Position numbers and translations under genes: made by a program. Below, piece by piece: positions 13,200-25,431 of a DNA stretch of 64,000 nt (the stretch's first letter is position 1; the number at the start of each line of letters is the position of its first letter). Where the stretch lies: positions 8,985,283 to 9,049,282 of the forward strand of contig CM028901.1 in the NCBI GenBank assembly GCA_016801885.1, written 5' to 3'. The notes under the pieces were generated by a model. It saw only the letters and a program-made list of their open reading frames with translations, made no database searches and had not been told where the DNA came from. The stretch comes from Toxotes chatareus (Eukaryota > Chordata > Actinopteri > Toxotidae).

Positions 13200-16100
13200 T
13201 CCCACCGTTTCTCCTCGCGCTTCAGCTCCTCGTAGTGGTCGGGCCGCGGCTACCTCGAGCCGGAAGGGTCGCGGCGGCGGCGACGGAGGAGGAGCGTGAG
13301 GGCGCGGTTGCCTTTTCCGTTATCAGCATCGAACCGGAGAGGAACTCGCGCCGTTGGGGAGCTCCGTCCCGGCGACCGGGTTTGAAGGAAGAGGATGAGG
13401 AGGAGGTGGTAGAGGTGGAAGATGGGGAAAGGAGGGAGGGGACACGAGCCTATGAGGATGAGAACGAAATACACTGGCGCCAGGTAAGTGGTGGAGCACG
13501 AGAGATAAAGTTGAACTGAAATGTTTCTGAACCTTTGCATCAAGAAAAGAACAGATATTAATTGAATCACATAAGAGCTGTTGACTTTTAGGGGAAAATT
13601 ATACATTTTCATCATCTTCACCTACAGGAGCTAGATTATATACTGAATATTACATGGAACACTCACCAGTTAATTTGATACCATAATGATTATTTCAAAG
13701 CCAAATAAAGATTATTTAAAATATACTGACACTGAACAGAGTTAAGGCAGATATAGGGCTAAAGCCACTCAGTGTAGTATAGACGTTCAACTGAGCTCTT
13801 TGTACAGCTATAAAAAGATGCTGCGGTTTCCTCTCTGGGTTTATTCATTATGCTGGGTCAGTTTGTGCACAGCCCTGTGAATTATTGCAGACATGATGGA
13901 ACAGGTGAGCGCAGAGGGAGAGCGCGGCCCTGACCCCAGATCAGAGAGAGAGGTGACAGCTGTTCTCTCTTTGCCCCTCAGTTGCACAGTGCTTCAACCT
14001 CCATCTGTGTTTGTGTGCGGGTGCATCTGCCCCCTCTTTACCTTCGGACTCCTTCCCCTCACTTCCCCTCCTCGCCTCAGCCCCCCCCTCTCCCTCTCTT
14101 TCATTCTCCTTTTCCTCTCAGTCTCTTTTTCTGCCCAAGGCTAAACTCTCTGACTCATTCTGTGAATCATCACCCCTCTCCACCTCCTCCCCAATGAGGT
14201 TGCCATGGTGACCAGCACAGGGTTCACTCTGAGTCGGGTGGGGGTGGAGGGGGGGGGGGGTCTTTCTTTGACTGTGTGTGTGTTTGTATGTTACTGTGCC
14301 TCAGGCAAATGTCTTACAAGCAGCACTGAGGTCAGAGCCTGTGACCTGCCTCCTCAGCACTATTACCTGGGGCTGCAGCAGACAGACTCACACGCATTAC
14401 TGTCATTCCTATGCATTGTTATTCATCCCCCCCACTCCACATTCCCATGAATCTGCTGGTGTTCCTTGCATATATCAATATATTGATAAGTATGTCTGTA
14501 TGTTCCCAGGTTGGATCCAGAGCACTGGAGGTGCAGCCGTGGGCGGCCGACAAGCCGTCATTCGCAGCAGAACTCCGTCGTATCATCACATACATCACCA
14601 GCCCACAGGTAGGTTGCACAGAATATCACATAAAACATAGTGCTGCTGTCAAATAAAAACATCAACTCGCTGGCAGAGACGGAATTAAAAAAATCAGCCT
14701 TGTTCAATCAAAACACAGTGTTCACCTCTCTAATTGGTTCATTTCAACATGTTTTACTGGCTTGAAGAGGTAAAACTATCCAGTATTTTATCAGAAAAAA
14801 ACACAAACATTAAAAAAAAACTTCTTGTGACCCCTCAGATTTATCTTGGGAGGGTCCCAATCATTCATACTGACAATCACTGTTCCAATATATAGGGCCC
14901 TGCTTGAAGGTCTCAGGCTATACTCTGACTCATAAGGGACCTACAGATGCAGCCAGGAGTTAGATCTTGCCAAGGCTTAAGAGTAATCGATACAACTTCA
15001 CTTTTTCAACTGCTACTTCTTCTTCAGTTCACTTTTTCATTTCTACTACTGCAGACATCCAGTGTGGGGGTTAACATAGTAATATGATCAGTCAGGCGCT
15101 GTCAATATGCTGGCAGCAGAATTCTGCCAAATCTGGAGCCAGTAAAGCCTTTCAGTTCCAGACTGGAAACTCCCGAACAAGAGTTAAGACTTATGTAACA
15201 CCAAGTGCTGGTGATCTGGGAGGGAAAATTATATGTCTACTGATTAAACCTACTATATTGCGTTGATTTTGATCATCTGAATCTCACATTTAAGAGTCAG
15301 TTTTAACTGAATCATCCACTTAAAGCCATTTGGAAACATCACTTACCATTTCACACAACTTCTTTAACTTCCTCTCCTCTTAGTTTTATGTTAATTGTGT
15401 GTAAGACTGTTCTCAAACCTCTGTCCAGTTCATGTCATTGTGACCTCTCCTCCTCTGTCCTTCACCAGCTGAACTGCTCCAGGGTTTTATCTCCAGGTCA
15501 GGCTCAGGCCTCGCAGCCCCCTGTACCTTCACACCACTGGCTGCTGTGTGCCGAGGACTGGCTCCTTCCAGCTGCAGACAGACCATGTGTTGCATACTCC
15601 TTCAGGTGTGCCCATATGTCTATATAGTACATGCATGTGTCAGCACATGTGCTGTGATGCTTATGCATTCGTATTGCTGGCAGAGTTGGAATAAAAAATG
15701 CAATGCATATTTAATCATGCATGCAATAATCTTCAAACCACCTCTGTGCTCCCCTGCCTCTCTGTCTATCTTTTTGTGTTTGTCTTTGTCTCTCTAGTAT
15801 GGATGGAAGAGATGCAGACTTTGTAAAGACTGTGTCAGGGCTAGGATGTGAAGTGCACAATTTCGATCCCAGCAACTCCAACAAATCGTATGGTCACCTT
15901 GGCAACAGTTTGGCTAGTAACCATGGTGATGGAGGTGTGGTTAGCCAGCACAAGATGTGGCTGGAGTGGCGCGCTGCAAGGAAGCGCAAGCACAAGACAA
16001 GAGGCAACCTGGGTAGTGTTTCTCAAACACTGGCAGACATCATGGCAGCTCTGGGACATCACACAGTAAGGCACACGCGCACACACACACATACACAAAT

Positions 16101-17045
16101 TTAGAGAAACGGTGCCAAACAAACATACCTTAAGAGTTTTTTCACTCCAACATACCCAGAAAGCTCTCTTACTTGTACGTTCCCATGGCAACAGGGCTCT
16201 GCGCCATCCCTGGCTGCCATGGCAACAATTTAAGTGAGTGAATCACACACTGGCCTAGTTACATCCTGCATCCACAAGAGGGAACTACATACCTACAGTT
16301 TGAGTATGTGTTGGTTGACAAATAAATAAAAAGCGCCTGGATACATTTAGAAATATTTAATAATGATTTTAATTTGATTTTCAGTTATTTGGCTACACTG
16401 ATTAAGTCTGTGATAACAAAGAAACAGGTATGTAACGGAAAGCAGAAAAGCTTGACAACATGAAAAATTATAATACGTTCTTATAATTGAAAATACAGAC
16501 AGTAACAGGAATTGTAATGAATACTGACAAAATGTTTACAGTTCTGGGAACAGCAGTTGCCTGATTTTCAGGATGGCTGGCTCATTTTAAGCACAAAATA
16601 GTCCCATCCTCTAATTTGGAAATTTTACAAATAATATTGAACCTTTTATTTGTACTGTGAATATATGATAATCATTATGCAGTCCTAAAAGACATTATTT
16701 AATTTTTATTTTCTTCTCTATATTCTCTGTTTTCATTAGGTTCACTTTCTATATGCTGACCTGCTCAGTGCTGAGTGGCGAGTTTTCCAGAACTGGATTG
16801 AGTCAGGAACTCTGCAGAGTGTCCATCATCTGGTTGCCACAGTGCACCTGCAGTGGGCCGGGTTTGAGGTGGGAGGAACTGATGAGGAAGTGCTCCGCTA
16901 TTGGTTCAGCATCCTGCAGGGTCTCCACGCATCTGGATTCAAGCTGGTCCACAGCTCTGCAGGACAGGGTCACAGTGTCCTTAAACGGACAGTAGCAAAT
17001 GCTTACAGCTCCTACACACTCAGCTGGGTCAACACAAGACACTGA
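13130..17045 (+). CDS. METTL24-like type II membrane methyltransferase-like protein, five exons
   Basis: Exons 13130-13483, 14510-14608, 15469-15605, 15798-16065 and 16740-17045 join in phase to 387 residues; human METTL24 is about 366. The N-terminus has a short basic stretch and then a hydrophobic helix at about residues 18-38, consistent with a signal anchor with the rest in the Golgi/ER lumen or outside. An acidic linker follows. Similarity to METTL24 is seen in ELRRIITYITSPQLNCSR, a cysteine block ending CVAYSFS, GLGCEVHNFDPS and the HFLYADLLSAEWRVFQNW block. The family is named for a methyltransferase-like fold, but I know of no defined substrate and the usual glycine-rich cofactor loop is not obvious. 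It sits between ahdc1 and wasf2, where I recall no such gene in mammals, so it may be a fish-retained paralogue. The family assignment is firm; a strict orthologue is not. Confidence 0.88.
14199..14212. promoter_or_regulatory. RFX X-box-like palindrome (one mismatch)
   Basis: GTTGCCATGGTGAC differs at one base from the RFX consensus GTNRCC-N2-RGYAAC. It lies in intron 1 of the METTL24-like gene. Function is inferred from motif only. Confidence 0.35.
15893..15906. promoter_or_regulatory. RFX X-box-like palindrome inside coding exon 4
   Basis: GTCACCTTGGCAAC fits GTNRCC-N2-RGYAAC at every constrained position. It lies inside coding sequence of the METTL24-like gene, so the match may be a chance product of codon use. 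Confidence 0.3.
16179..16226. promoter_or_regulatory. Pair of RFX X-box-like palindromes
   Basis: GTTCCCATGGCAAC (16179-16192) and GCTGCCATGGCAAC (16213-16226) each differ by one base from the X-box consensus and share the core CCATGGCAAC, 34 bp apart. They lie in intron 4 of the METTL24-like gene. They could be an RFX-bound enhancer or two copies of a local duplication. Confidence 0.4.
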
Positions 17046-18075
17046 CACTGACACACGAATGGGCACAGGTGTACACACATGACTAGACATTGTGGATGGC
17101 CTCAAACAAAAAGGAGAGGAGGCTTTACATAGTTGGTGAAGTTTCTTACAAAACTTTTTTCCCCTTTCATTTCAAGCACACACATTCCTTGACATGACAT
17201 CTCCCTCTAGTGGAGATGAAAGGATCTTCCCTTTTTATGACTCCACCCTCAGAGGGAAACACTGTTGTCTGTACATAATAGTGGCTAATTTGACTAAATA
17301 TGGAGCAGAAGGGAGGCTTGCTGATTTAACTGGGCAACAGCACAATAATATGATAATTACAGCCACAGATTTTACTTTGTCTCACTTGTAACATAAAAAA
17401 ACAGCAAATATGTAAATTGTAGCTTCTGCTGGATTGTGTCCTGATTACTCCAAAATACCAAACAGCTGTCTAGTAGCCATCGACACATTTCGCTTCTTTT
17501 TTTTTTTTTTGAACAATAGACAATAGATAATAATATGATATGATTTTATCAGTGTCATATTATTATCACACACTGCAACCCATTAATCCAGCTGTAGTTT
17601 GAATGTAGATTCAACTGGTTATTTGATGTATTTATTTAAGTACATCTCTACAGGCCTTAAAATGCTCTTATGTGCAATGATTGTTTACACTGAAGAGAAG
17701 CTTAAATTATATTGAGACTGATACTGCCTACTGTGAAATATATAGAAACTCTTCCATTATACTGATGTATATTTGCACTGTTCTGTGTACTGTATGACAA
17801 AGAAGAAAACAATGAAACCATGTTACAAATGTGCATTTATATCACACTAAAATCCCAAACTAGCCAAATCATCCTTATACAATGTATAGAGAAATATACA
17901 GTTACAATTAATGAATTCATATAGAAGTTTATTCTGCAGAAGAAAACAAAGATGTACATGTATCTGTTACAGAGGGGTCTCTATTGTAGGTGTAAGCATA
18001 TGAATTACAGTTTATGTGATACCTAAGCTGTTCTCAAGTGTGTGTAATTTGAATAAACTTGAAGTTTTAAGTAGT
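17046..18075 (+). other. 3' untranslated region of the METTL24-like gene
   Basis: No coding frame is present. An AATAAA polyadenylation signal at 18052-18057 gives a plausible end about 1 kb after the stop. An AT-rich stretch with an 11-T run lies near 17500. Confidence 0.55.
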
Positions 18076-18469
18076 CATTCAATGACAGCGTTTGTGTTTT
18101 CCTTTTAAATGTATTTGCACTTCCTCTATAAATCAAAATTAAAGAAGGGATGCAACAGTGACTTAATGTTTGTTCCAACACAAATACGCCTACACGTTGG
18201 CTCTACACCGCAAGAAAAGGCTATAATTACTATCATGTTGCAACATTCAAACAAACAAGGTTGTCTCAGTACAATCCTTTGACACAAGGTCATAGGCTGT
18301 AGCCACTTAATAAATGACCCTTTACTGGATGATGGCTTGATTCTCCTACCATAAACCTTGTGTACTTTCATTGTACCCGGGCTGAGCTGAGGTAAGGGAT
18401 GCACTTAACACTCACCCGGTGAGGTTCACAGGACAGCTATTTATCCTCTTAAGTGCTTTTCTCCACAGC

Positions 18470-18846
18470 GAGCTCTTATTCATAAAGGCCAATGCCAGTC
18501 ATTCCTCGGACTCGTTCCAACTCGCTGAAGCGCACGTAGGAATGTGCTTCTGCCTCCACCCTGCGTTACGCAAATTACGCACAGATGTTTGCCACTAGTC
18601 AGGGTGGAGTTGCGCTTTTTACGTTGAAATTTCCACATCCTGTACTCAGCAGAAACCGTCGACGGGCGCCGTAGCCAATCAGCTTTGAGAAACTCGGTCG
18701 CTCGGCCAATGAGAAGTTCACAATCCCGGGACTTTTGCGATCAGTTTCGCCCGTCCGCATACCGTACCGCTCAACGTTTCTTGTGGAAATCTTGAGATAG
18801 GACAACAACCAGAGTGTATAGGGACAGTCTACAGACACATTTGACG
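18470..18846 (+). promoter_or_regulatory. wasf2: wasf2 promoter and non-coding first exon
   Basis: This GC-richer, CpG-containing patch carries two CCAAT boxes on the plus strand (18675-18679 and 18706-18710). It is followed by a likely first exon whose donor GTAAGT begins at 18847. The coding start lies about 1.4 kb downstream in the next exon, matching the usual WASF gene layout of a non-coding first exon. The exact transcription start is not determined. Confidence 0.55.
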
Positions 18847-20280
18847 GTAAGTAAAGTGTGCGTTTAGTCAGTGTTGTTTTCATGAAGTGAAGAACCTAAT
18901 TGTACTTTTGTTTGGCTGTTCCCTCAAAATAAGGAGCGCCTGCAAGTTACTTCCTGCTCTAACAAGGCCGAGATCCCAAGTTACATTTTAGCCCATAGCT
19001 AATACTGTGGGTGTAAAACTGTAAAGTATCGGAATGTTTCTTTATGTTTTAGTTACTTATTTATTTATAACTTCACCACGTATCCAAGATATGAAACCTC
19101 ATTAATTTCGGTTTGTCAATGTGGCAGAGAGCGGTTGACTGTAAGTTACTGCCGAACATACCACTAACCAGTCAGTACGAAGCTGCATTTTATTCAACAA
19201 GGTCGAATTTTCATGAAGAAACGTATAAACCTGACAGTCCCAGTGTGTTCAAGTTTGGAAAGGCGAACAACAATGTGGCTGTCAACTTAAGGAGAAGTGC
19301 TGTCATTTGAATCTTCCTAGAAACACTGTTTGCAGACGCCCCGGCGTTAACACGAAACACTTGTAATTAAGCAGCCCAAATGGGGAATAGGAAGCACAAC
19401 AGGGTATACTTATAGTCACAGTGAGCTAAACTCTGGTTTCTTGCATTGTCTTGGTAGCAGGCAGAGTCTGCAGCCACTGCAAGTCTCTGAGCGCCTGTGG
19501 GAGGTGACATTTTCTGAACATATTCCATATGGCTCTGTAGTTACTGCTTTTTTTCTGGAGAGTTGACTCACCGACTCCGATTTGTCCGATATTATAAAGT
19601 ATTTACTCTACTTTAAGCGGAATGGTGCAGAAATTATTACTCCGCCAAGTTTTCCCCTCTTTCTCTCTGTAATTTTACAGGTTTTGTTTGCATGTAATGG
19701 GTGGATTTGGGGTGTTTGCTGAGTGGAGCAAAACTTTAGTTTTGCTTCTGCTTTAGCTCTGTCTGGCTCAGTGTTTATTTATACATGCCTATTTATGTGT
19801 CACATGAGTATGTGACTTATTTAGGGATTCATGAACCTAGTATTCTCATTATCAAGTTTTGTTTTTGATTAATTTTAGTCTATAAATTGTCATAAACCAG
19901 TGAAAAATAGACCTCACAATCTCTCAGAGCTCAAAGATGTTTTTAAATAGCAAGTCAAACCCAGAAACATTCATTTCACAATGATACACAACATAAAAAA
20001 TAGCCCATATTCACATTTGAGAATCTGGAACCTGTTAAATGGTCTGTGTTTTTGCTTGATATTTTACTTACTTCTGTCTGTAGACTTTTAAAGAATCAGC
20101 TTGATTGTTTAAGCACTGAACTTATTAGTATCACAGATGCTTTTAATATATAGTAATGCATCTCTACACCAGTGCCTCAGTGCTGTGCTATAGTCTCTTA
20201 ATGTTTCCATATCTTTGTCTAAAATGACCGCCCTTTTCTTTCCCATCAGGGTTGGGTCCACCTACCCACCACACCCCACC

Positions 20281-23200
20281 ATGCCTTTGGTGACAAGGAA
20301 TATAGAGCCGCGGCACGTGTGTCGCCAGACCATCCCTTCAACCATCCGCAGTGAGCTGGAATGTGTCACCAATATCAGCTTGGCCAACATCATCCGCCAA
20401 CTCGGCAGCCTCAGTGAGTGTGTGCTGCGTGTGATTTGGTGTCTGTCATTAAAATATGGCTTGAATGGCTCATAACACGTGGCAGATATGCATGACACGT
20501 GTTTACTTGCTTTATGTAGTTGAAATTATAAGTCTATCTATTGTGCATGTGTGAGACAAATACTATAATCTGTACAGGTCATAAACCCATGTGTCTTTAT
20601 GTTTGTAGGTAAGCATGCAGAGGATGTGTTCGGGGAGCTGTTTGTCCAGGCTGGACAATTTGCTGGTAGAGTAAATTCACTGGGAGAAAGAGTGGATCGT
20701 CTGCAGGTCAAAGTCACCCAGCTGGACCCCAAAGAGGAGGAGGGTAAGTACTCTCACCTGTTGTTATTATTACTTCTTACGTTAGTATTTAAGTAGTTCA
20801 TTGGTTTGAATACAGCTAATTATAAAACTAAAATTTAACATGATAAACACCCAGTAATATTCTCTCTGTTTCATCTATCTGTTTCTCTCAGTCTCTCTCC
20901 AGGCCATCACTACTCGTAAGGCCTTCCGTAGCAGTGTGACCCAGGATCAGCAGCTGTTCACCAGACCGTCTCTGCCAGTGCCTGTACAGGACACCTACAC
21001 GACCTGTGATCCACCTCCACCACTCAACCACCTCAGCCAATACCGGTACGACACAGCAGACACACAAATACTCGTCCAGGGCTCATATTCATAACGTACA
21101 AGAAATAGTAAGACACGTGAATGCACATGTGTGCACATGGACACACACACACACATACATACTGTGTTTTGGCCATGACCATGCAGTATTGAAAGCCACC
21201 TCTCTGATGAATATGCTTTCAAAGCTCAGTCTTCAGTTAAAGCCAGAGAGGACTACTGCAGAATTACAATATTTGTGACGTCAAATGTCACTGACACTGC
21301 TGCTGGCATGTTGCTAGGACACATGGGAGCCACTTGGGTGAAATCCCTCAGATTCATCATGCTGATTCTCTACAGTTCTCTACATTTTATTAGTTGACAT
21401 AGTTTTGACCCATTTATGTAGCCAAGCAGGTTTTGTTATAGTTAAGGGCAAATGAGACTGGATCCTTTATATTATATGTAAGCGGCAATGAAGAAATTCA
21501 GTGGGGAAAACAAAGACTGTATGTGTCACAAACCAGCTGACACGTATCAGTGAGATCCTGAATATAAATTATGCACGAGGCATGGCATGTCATTGGAGGT
21601 ATGACTAAAAAGAAACCAGAACAGAAGGAGGTTATGGTGTTAGAGGCTGAAGTCTGTATAATCATTAAGCACATCGGTGGCATCAGTGATGAGCAGAGTG
21701 AGAGTGTAAGCTTGACCAGTTATATCATAAAGACTCTCTCTGAGACTAGTTTGAATCTGAATGTAGGTAGTAATCTGACCGTGACAGCTCTGGCATGCAT
21801 ACTAGGTGATGTGACAAAGGAAAAGAGCCTGTTTCTAGTAAAGATCTGAAAAAGAAAATGTTATCCCTTGTTGATGCACTGACGCACAAGGCAGATAAAG
21901 GTCTGTCTGTTGATACTGGATGTTATTTATGTCTGTGCACATAAGATAACATGAAGTGTAACTGGTACCCGAATGTAATGAAATGGTTGCCTGCAGGGAG
22001 GATGGCAAGGAGGCCCTGAAGTTTTACACTGATCCCTCCTACTTCTTTGACCTGTGGAAGGAGAAGATGCTGCAGGACACCAAGGACATCATGAAGGAGA
22101 AACGCAAGCACAGAGTGAGATTCTTACTCTGGCTCACACACACATACACACTCACACAAAAGAATGAGTCATAGAGTTGAGACAAGTTAACACTGGTGAC
22201 ATCAAACAAAGGACATTTGGGTCCAGAGCTCAACTTACTCTTATTTTTACTGTCTCCTTTCTGAGTAGAAGGAGAAGAAAGACCATCTGAACCAAAGGAC
22301 ACTCAATCCCCGAAAGATCAAGACCAGGAAGGAGGAATGGGAACGCCGAAAGATGGGAGAGGAGTTTGTGGTGCCAAAGAATGAAATGATGTAAGTGTCA
22401 GAAATTTGACTGAAGCGAGCTGAAGCCTCTGCAGGTTGCAGGGGTGTGAACTGGTGCAGAGTTGTGGTCATCCACATACCTAAGAGGTTTTTCAGTGGAT
22501 CTCAGCAGTAACTTGAAATAGAATGTCTTGATGCATTCATTATTTCCTTCTCTAGTTAACACAGTAAAAGTACAGAACGGGTACTCACATGGCAAACTCC
22601 ACTCTCCCCTTTCTTATCAACATAGTGTACATAGTGATATGGGTGGTATTTCCTGTCTGAAGATGCTCTCAGGGGGTTGGGTGTAGAGCTGGATGTTATT
22701 GGTAAACTGCAGTAAACAAATGTGTGAGTCACACCAGGCCCTAGAGTTGCAAACGTGTAAAATAGGCTCAAGCATGTAAATATAAGTATCTAAAAACCTC
22801 TGATTAATTATCAGAGAAAAATCTCAAATTAGAGATAGAGTTGACTAGAATGAATGTTTTAGTGTTTTATTCTCAGCTGCATATTATTTATTTTACATTT
22901 TCCTGGCTGAATGAGACACAGTGCTAAATCTGTAAGTAAGTCATTTTCTGGCTTGTTTTTAACACACATGCCAGGCCTGATGAGGAAAAAAACAGTAAGT
23001 TGATGAGAAGCCATTCTCTAACTGCTGTGTAAGTTACTGCACTTTATGTGGCTGTTTTTTTTTAATAGCTGTGCGTGAACCATTCACCACAAGTGTCTGT
23101 GTTACTATTTCTGTCTGCTGTTTTAGTAAGTCATGATACTTCCTCTTCATTTGTTGCCTTGTAAAATCTCATAATCAAACAGTGCATGCCCCACAACTGT

Positions 23201-25431
23201 TTATTAAGGTTGTGAATTCAGATAGATGGGATACCTTTTTTGGGGGGAAAGATAGTAATGTCTTGAGTTTGTTTAAAGGAATTCTTCTGAGGGTCTCAAT
23301 GGCAGTATTGGATCTGGAGATGGCTTCACTTCTGAAGGCCTCGAGCAGAGTACCAGCTCCTACGCTTATGATCCCGGCTCCCCTCTCCCTGGGTCTGGCT
23401 CAGATGACTTCCTGCCTCCTCCACCTCCAGATATGGCGTAAGTAGCATCATACATATAAGCCTACACATACTGCCATGTATAGGGTCCAGTAGGAGCAAA
23501 ATGGATTATACACCCACTGTTCACTTTCTGCCTGTGATTCTTTAGTGAACATGAGCTGCTGGGTTTGCAGGTGCACAGAAATTGAAAGTTAATACACTGT
23601 CAAACGAAAGGGTCCATTTAGCCATTTAATTTATTCTTTTATCTCTGACTTCGGCTCTATTCCTTGCAGGTACAACGATGGACAGTATGGAGCACCAACC
23701 CAGAAGCGTGTCAGCGTGCTCAGTCCAACCCACCCACCTCCTGCTCCACCTATGGCTTCTTCCCTGCCCAACTCCCGCCCCAACGTTGCTCCTCCCCCTG
23801 CACCTCCTCCCCCTCCTCCACCCTCTGGGTTTGGTGTACCACCGCCTCCCCCTGGCTTCGACACCCCACCTTCCCCACCTCCTCTCTCCTCCTCTCCCAC
23901 TGCTTATCCCTCCCCACCTGCTCCCCCACCTCCACCTTCTCTGTCCACTGTTTCTCCTCCTCCTCCACCGCCCATGCCTACAGGTGGTGGTCCTCCACCT
24001 CCTCCTCCTCCACCACCTCCTCCTGGCCCTCCTCCCCCACCATCCTTTAATAACTCTGCTCCCTCTGGTGGTGGGGTGGCACCTAGTTCTGCTCCCAAAC
24101 CGCAGCCAGCGCCAGAGCCAGCCGGTGACGCTCGCAGTGACCTGCTGCAGGCCATCCGACAAGGTAAGACACAACAGGAAACAGATCAGTATATAACTGA
24201 TATTTATTGTACTTGTTGTAGTGGTTGAAAAATCAAGTACTATACTCAAGTATTGTGCTACACTGTACTATACTATACTAAACTGTACTGTACTGTACTT
24301 GAGTTTATATCAGTTATATGCTGCTTTATTCTTCTACTTCAGGACATTTCAGAGGAAACTTCACTATGTATTTTTCACTCCGTGACATTTACTTGACAGT
24401 TAAAGCCACTGGTTACTTGTCAGATTAAAATTATAAAAACCTATAATGTCATCATGTCATGTCATCTGCCGCTTATCTGGGTCCAGGCCCAGGTCGCAGG
24501 GCAGCCCACCCAATTCACAATGCACCGAAGTCCTATGGCACCTCCACGGGTGGTGAGCCCATGGGAGGTGGTGCCACCCGGAGTGGGATTCAAACCCACG
24601 ACCCTGAGAGGTTGAGTCTCATGCTCTACCAACTGAGCTAACCAGGCGGCTAAAAAACCTATAATCAGCATGTGAAATACAATACATTGTTATTACACAA
24701 TGAAGCTGCCCAGCTTGACAGCTCTACTTAAACGAGCTATAACACAAACTAATAATAATGATCCTATATAATGTCAAATAAATGGACAGTGACTTTTTTA
24801 GATTATTGGTATTTTTAGGTTCTGATGCCTTAAAGGTAACTGGTTGAGTTTTCTTGTGAAGAAATTATATTTGCATTCAATGTTTGTGACCAAAACAAAT
24901 TGTATGTATCCTTGAGACTTAACAAACTTGCTGAATTCTTTCTTTTCCTTTCTCATAAAACATTTGTGTGTGAATTTTTTTTTTTAAGTATATCCTGCAT
25001 TGTTTACATCTTCTTCTTCCTTACCTTTGCTGACAAATACTTTGTTTCTTATGTGCTACTGCTGCGAGCTGTTTATTAGTGAAATAGCATGAAACTTTGG
25101 GCAGGAATGTGTATACCATTGCTGAGTGTGTCACTGAGTGTTTCACTACTTAAAACACCTTTGTGTGTTGATAATTTGCAGTGTGTCTATGAACAGAATG
25201 ACAGAATGATGCTTAAAGACTATGTGGACGCTGTCAGTCATGCACTCATCCTAAATGTCTAACTCCCCTTTAGGTTTCAACCTGCGTAAGGTGGAGGCAC
25301 AGCGAGAGCAGGAGAAGCGGGATCACTTTGGCAACGATGTGGCCGCCATCCTGTCCCGTCGTATTGCTGTGGAGTGCAGTGACAGCGAGGATGACTCTTC
25401 AGAGTTTGATGATGACGACTGGTCTGAATGA
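20281..25431 (+). CDS. wasf2: WAVE2, actin nucleation-promoting factor (WASP family member 2), eight coding exons
   Basis: Exons 20281-20413, 20609-20743, 20892-21045, 21997-22114, 22269-22390, 23279-23437, 23670-24163 and 25274-25431 join in phase to 490 residues; human WAVE2 is 498. WAVE2 is the Arp2/3-activating subunit of the WAVE regulatory complex at lamellipodia. The start MPLVTRNIEPRHVCRQT and the whole WAVE homology domain (residues 1 to about 170, ending in the basic run KEKRKHRKEKK) match the family. A short Ser/Gly/Asp linker, then a proline-rich region (about 290-415) with poly-proline runs for profilin and SH3 partners, precede the WH2 motif (ARSDLLQAIRQGFNLRKV, about 426-445). 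The central helix and acidic tail follow. The tail ends DDDDWSE where mammals end WSD; the key tryptophan is present. The 1.1-kb intron before the last exon carries a nested SINE. Confidence 0.97.
24215..24800. mobile_element. Older interspersed repeat in the last wasf2 intron (host of a nested SINE)
   Basis: The left part contains GTACTTGAG and CATTTCAGAGGAAACTTCAC motifs that I recognise from an abundant teleost repeat, probably hAT-type and of the same family as the copy near 12 kb but in the other orientation. The part right of the nested SINE (from about 24666, CAGCATGTGAAATACAATAC) continues the same repeat. Ends are diffuse and I see no transposase frame. Confidence 0.5.
24448..24652 (-). 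mobile_element. tRNA-derived SINE with target-site duplication
   Basis: Read on the minus strand, the head has a tRNA-like shape. The A-box is TTAGCTCAGTTGG and the B-box GGGTTTGAATCCC. A 5-bp anticodon stem TGAGA/TCTCA closes a 7-base loop CTCAACC, and the T stem is GTGGG/CCCAC. The body resembles tRNA-Lys, but the anticodon position reads CAA. The tail ends in ATAAGCGGCAG plus short ATGAC-like repeats. The 13-bp repeat AAAAACCTATAAT occurs on both sides (24435-24447 and 24653-24665), a clear target-site duplication. The acceptor stem has a mismatch and a G-T pair, so this is not a working tRNA gene. Confidence 0.9.

Noticed and set aside
22975..23000. Possible 20-base micro-exon in wasf2 (CAG before, GTAAGT after)
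   Set aside because: Its inclusion would break the reading phase into the next exon, whereas direct joining of 22390 to 23279 keeps phase and family similarity.
23626..24249. Long Arg/Trp/Gly-rich frame on the minus strand opposite the wasf2 proline-rich exon
   Set aside because: Expected antisense of proline codons (CCN/CCT read as AGG/GGN); no independent support.
24579..24652. Functional tRNA gene
   Set aside because: The acceptor stem has a mismatch and a G-T pair, the anticodon does not fit the tRNA body, and the sequence is the head of a SINE with target-site duplication.
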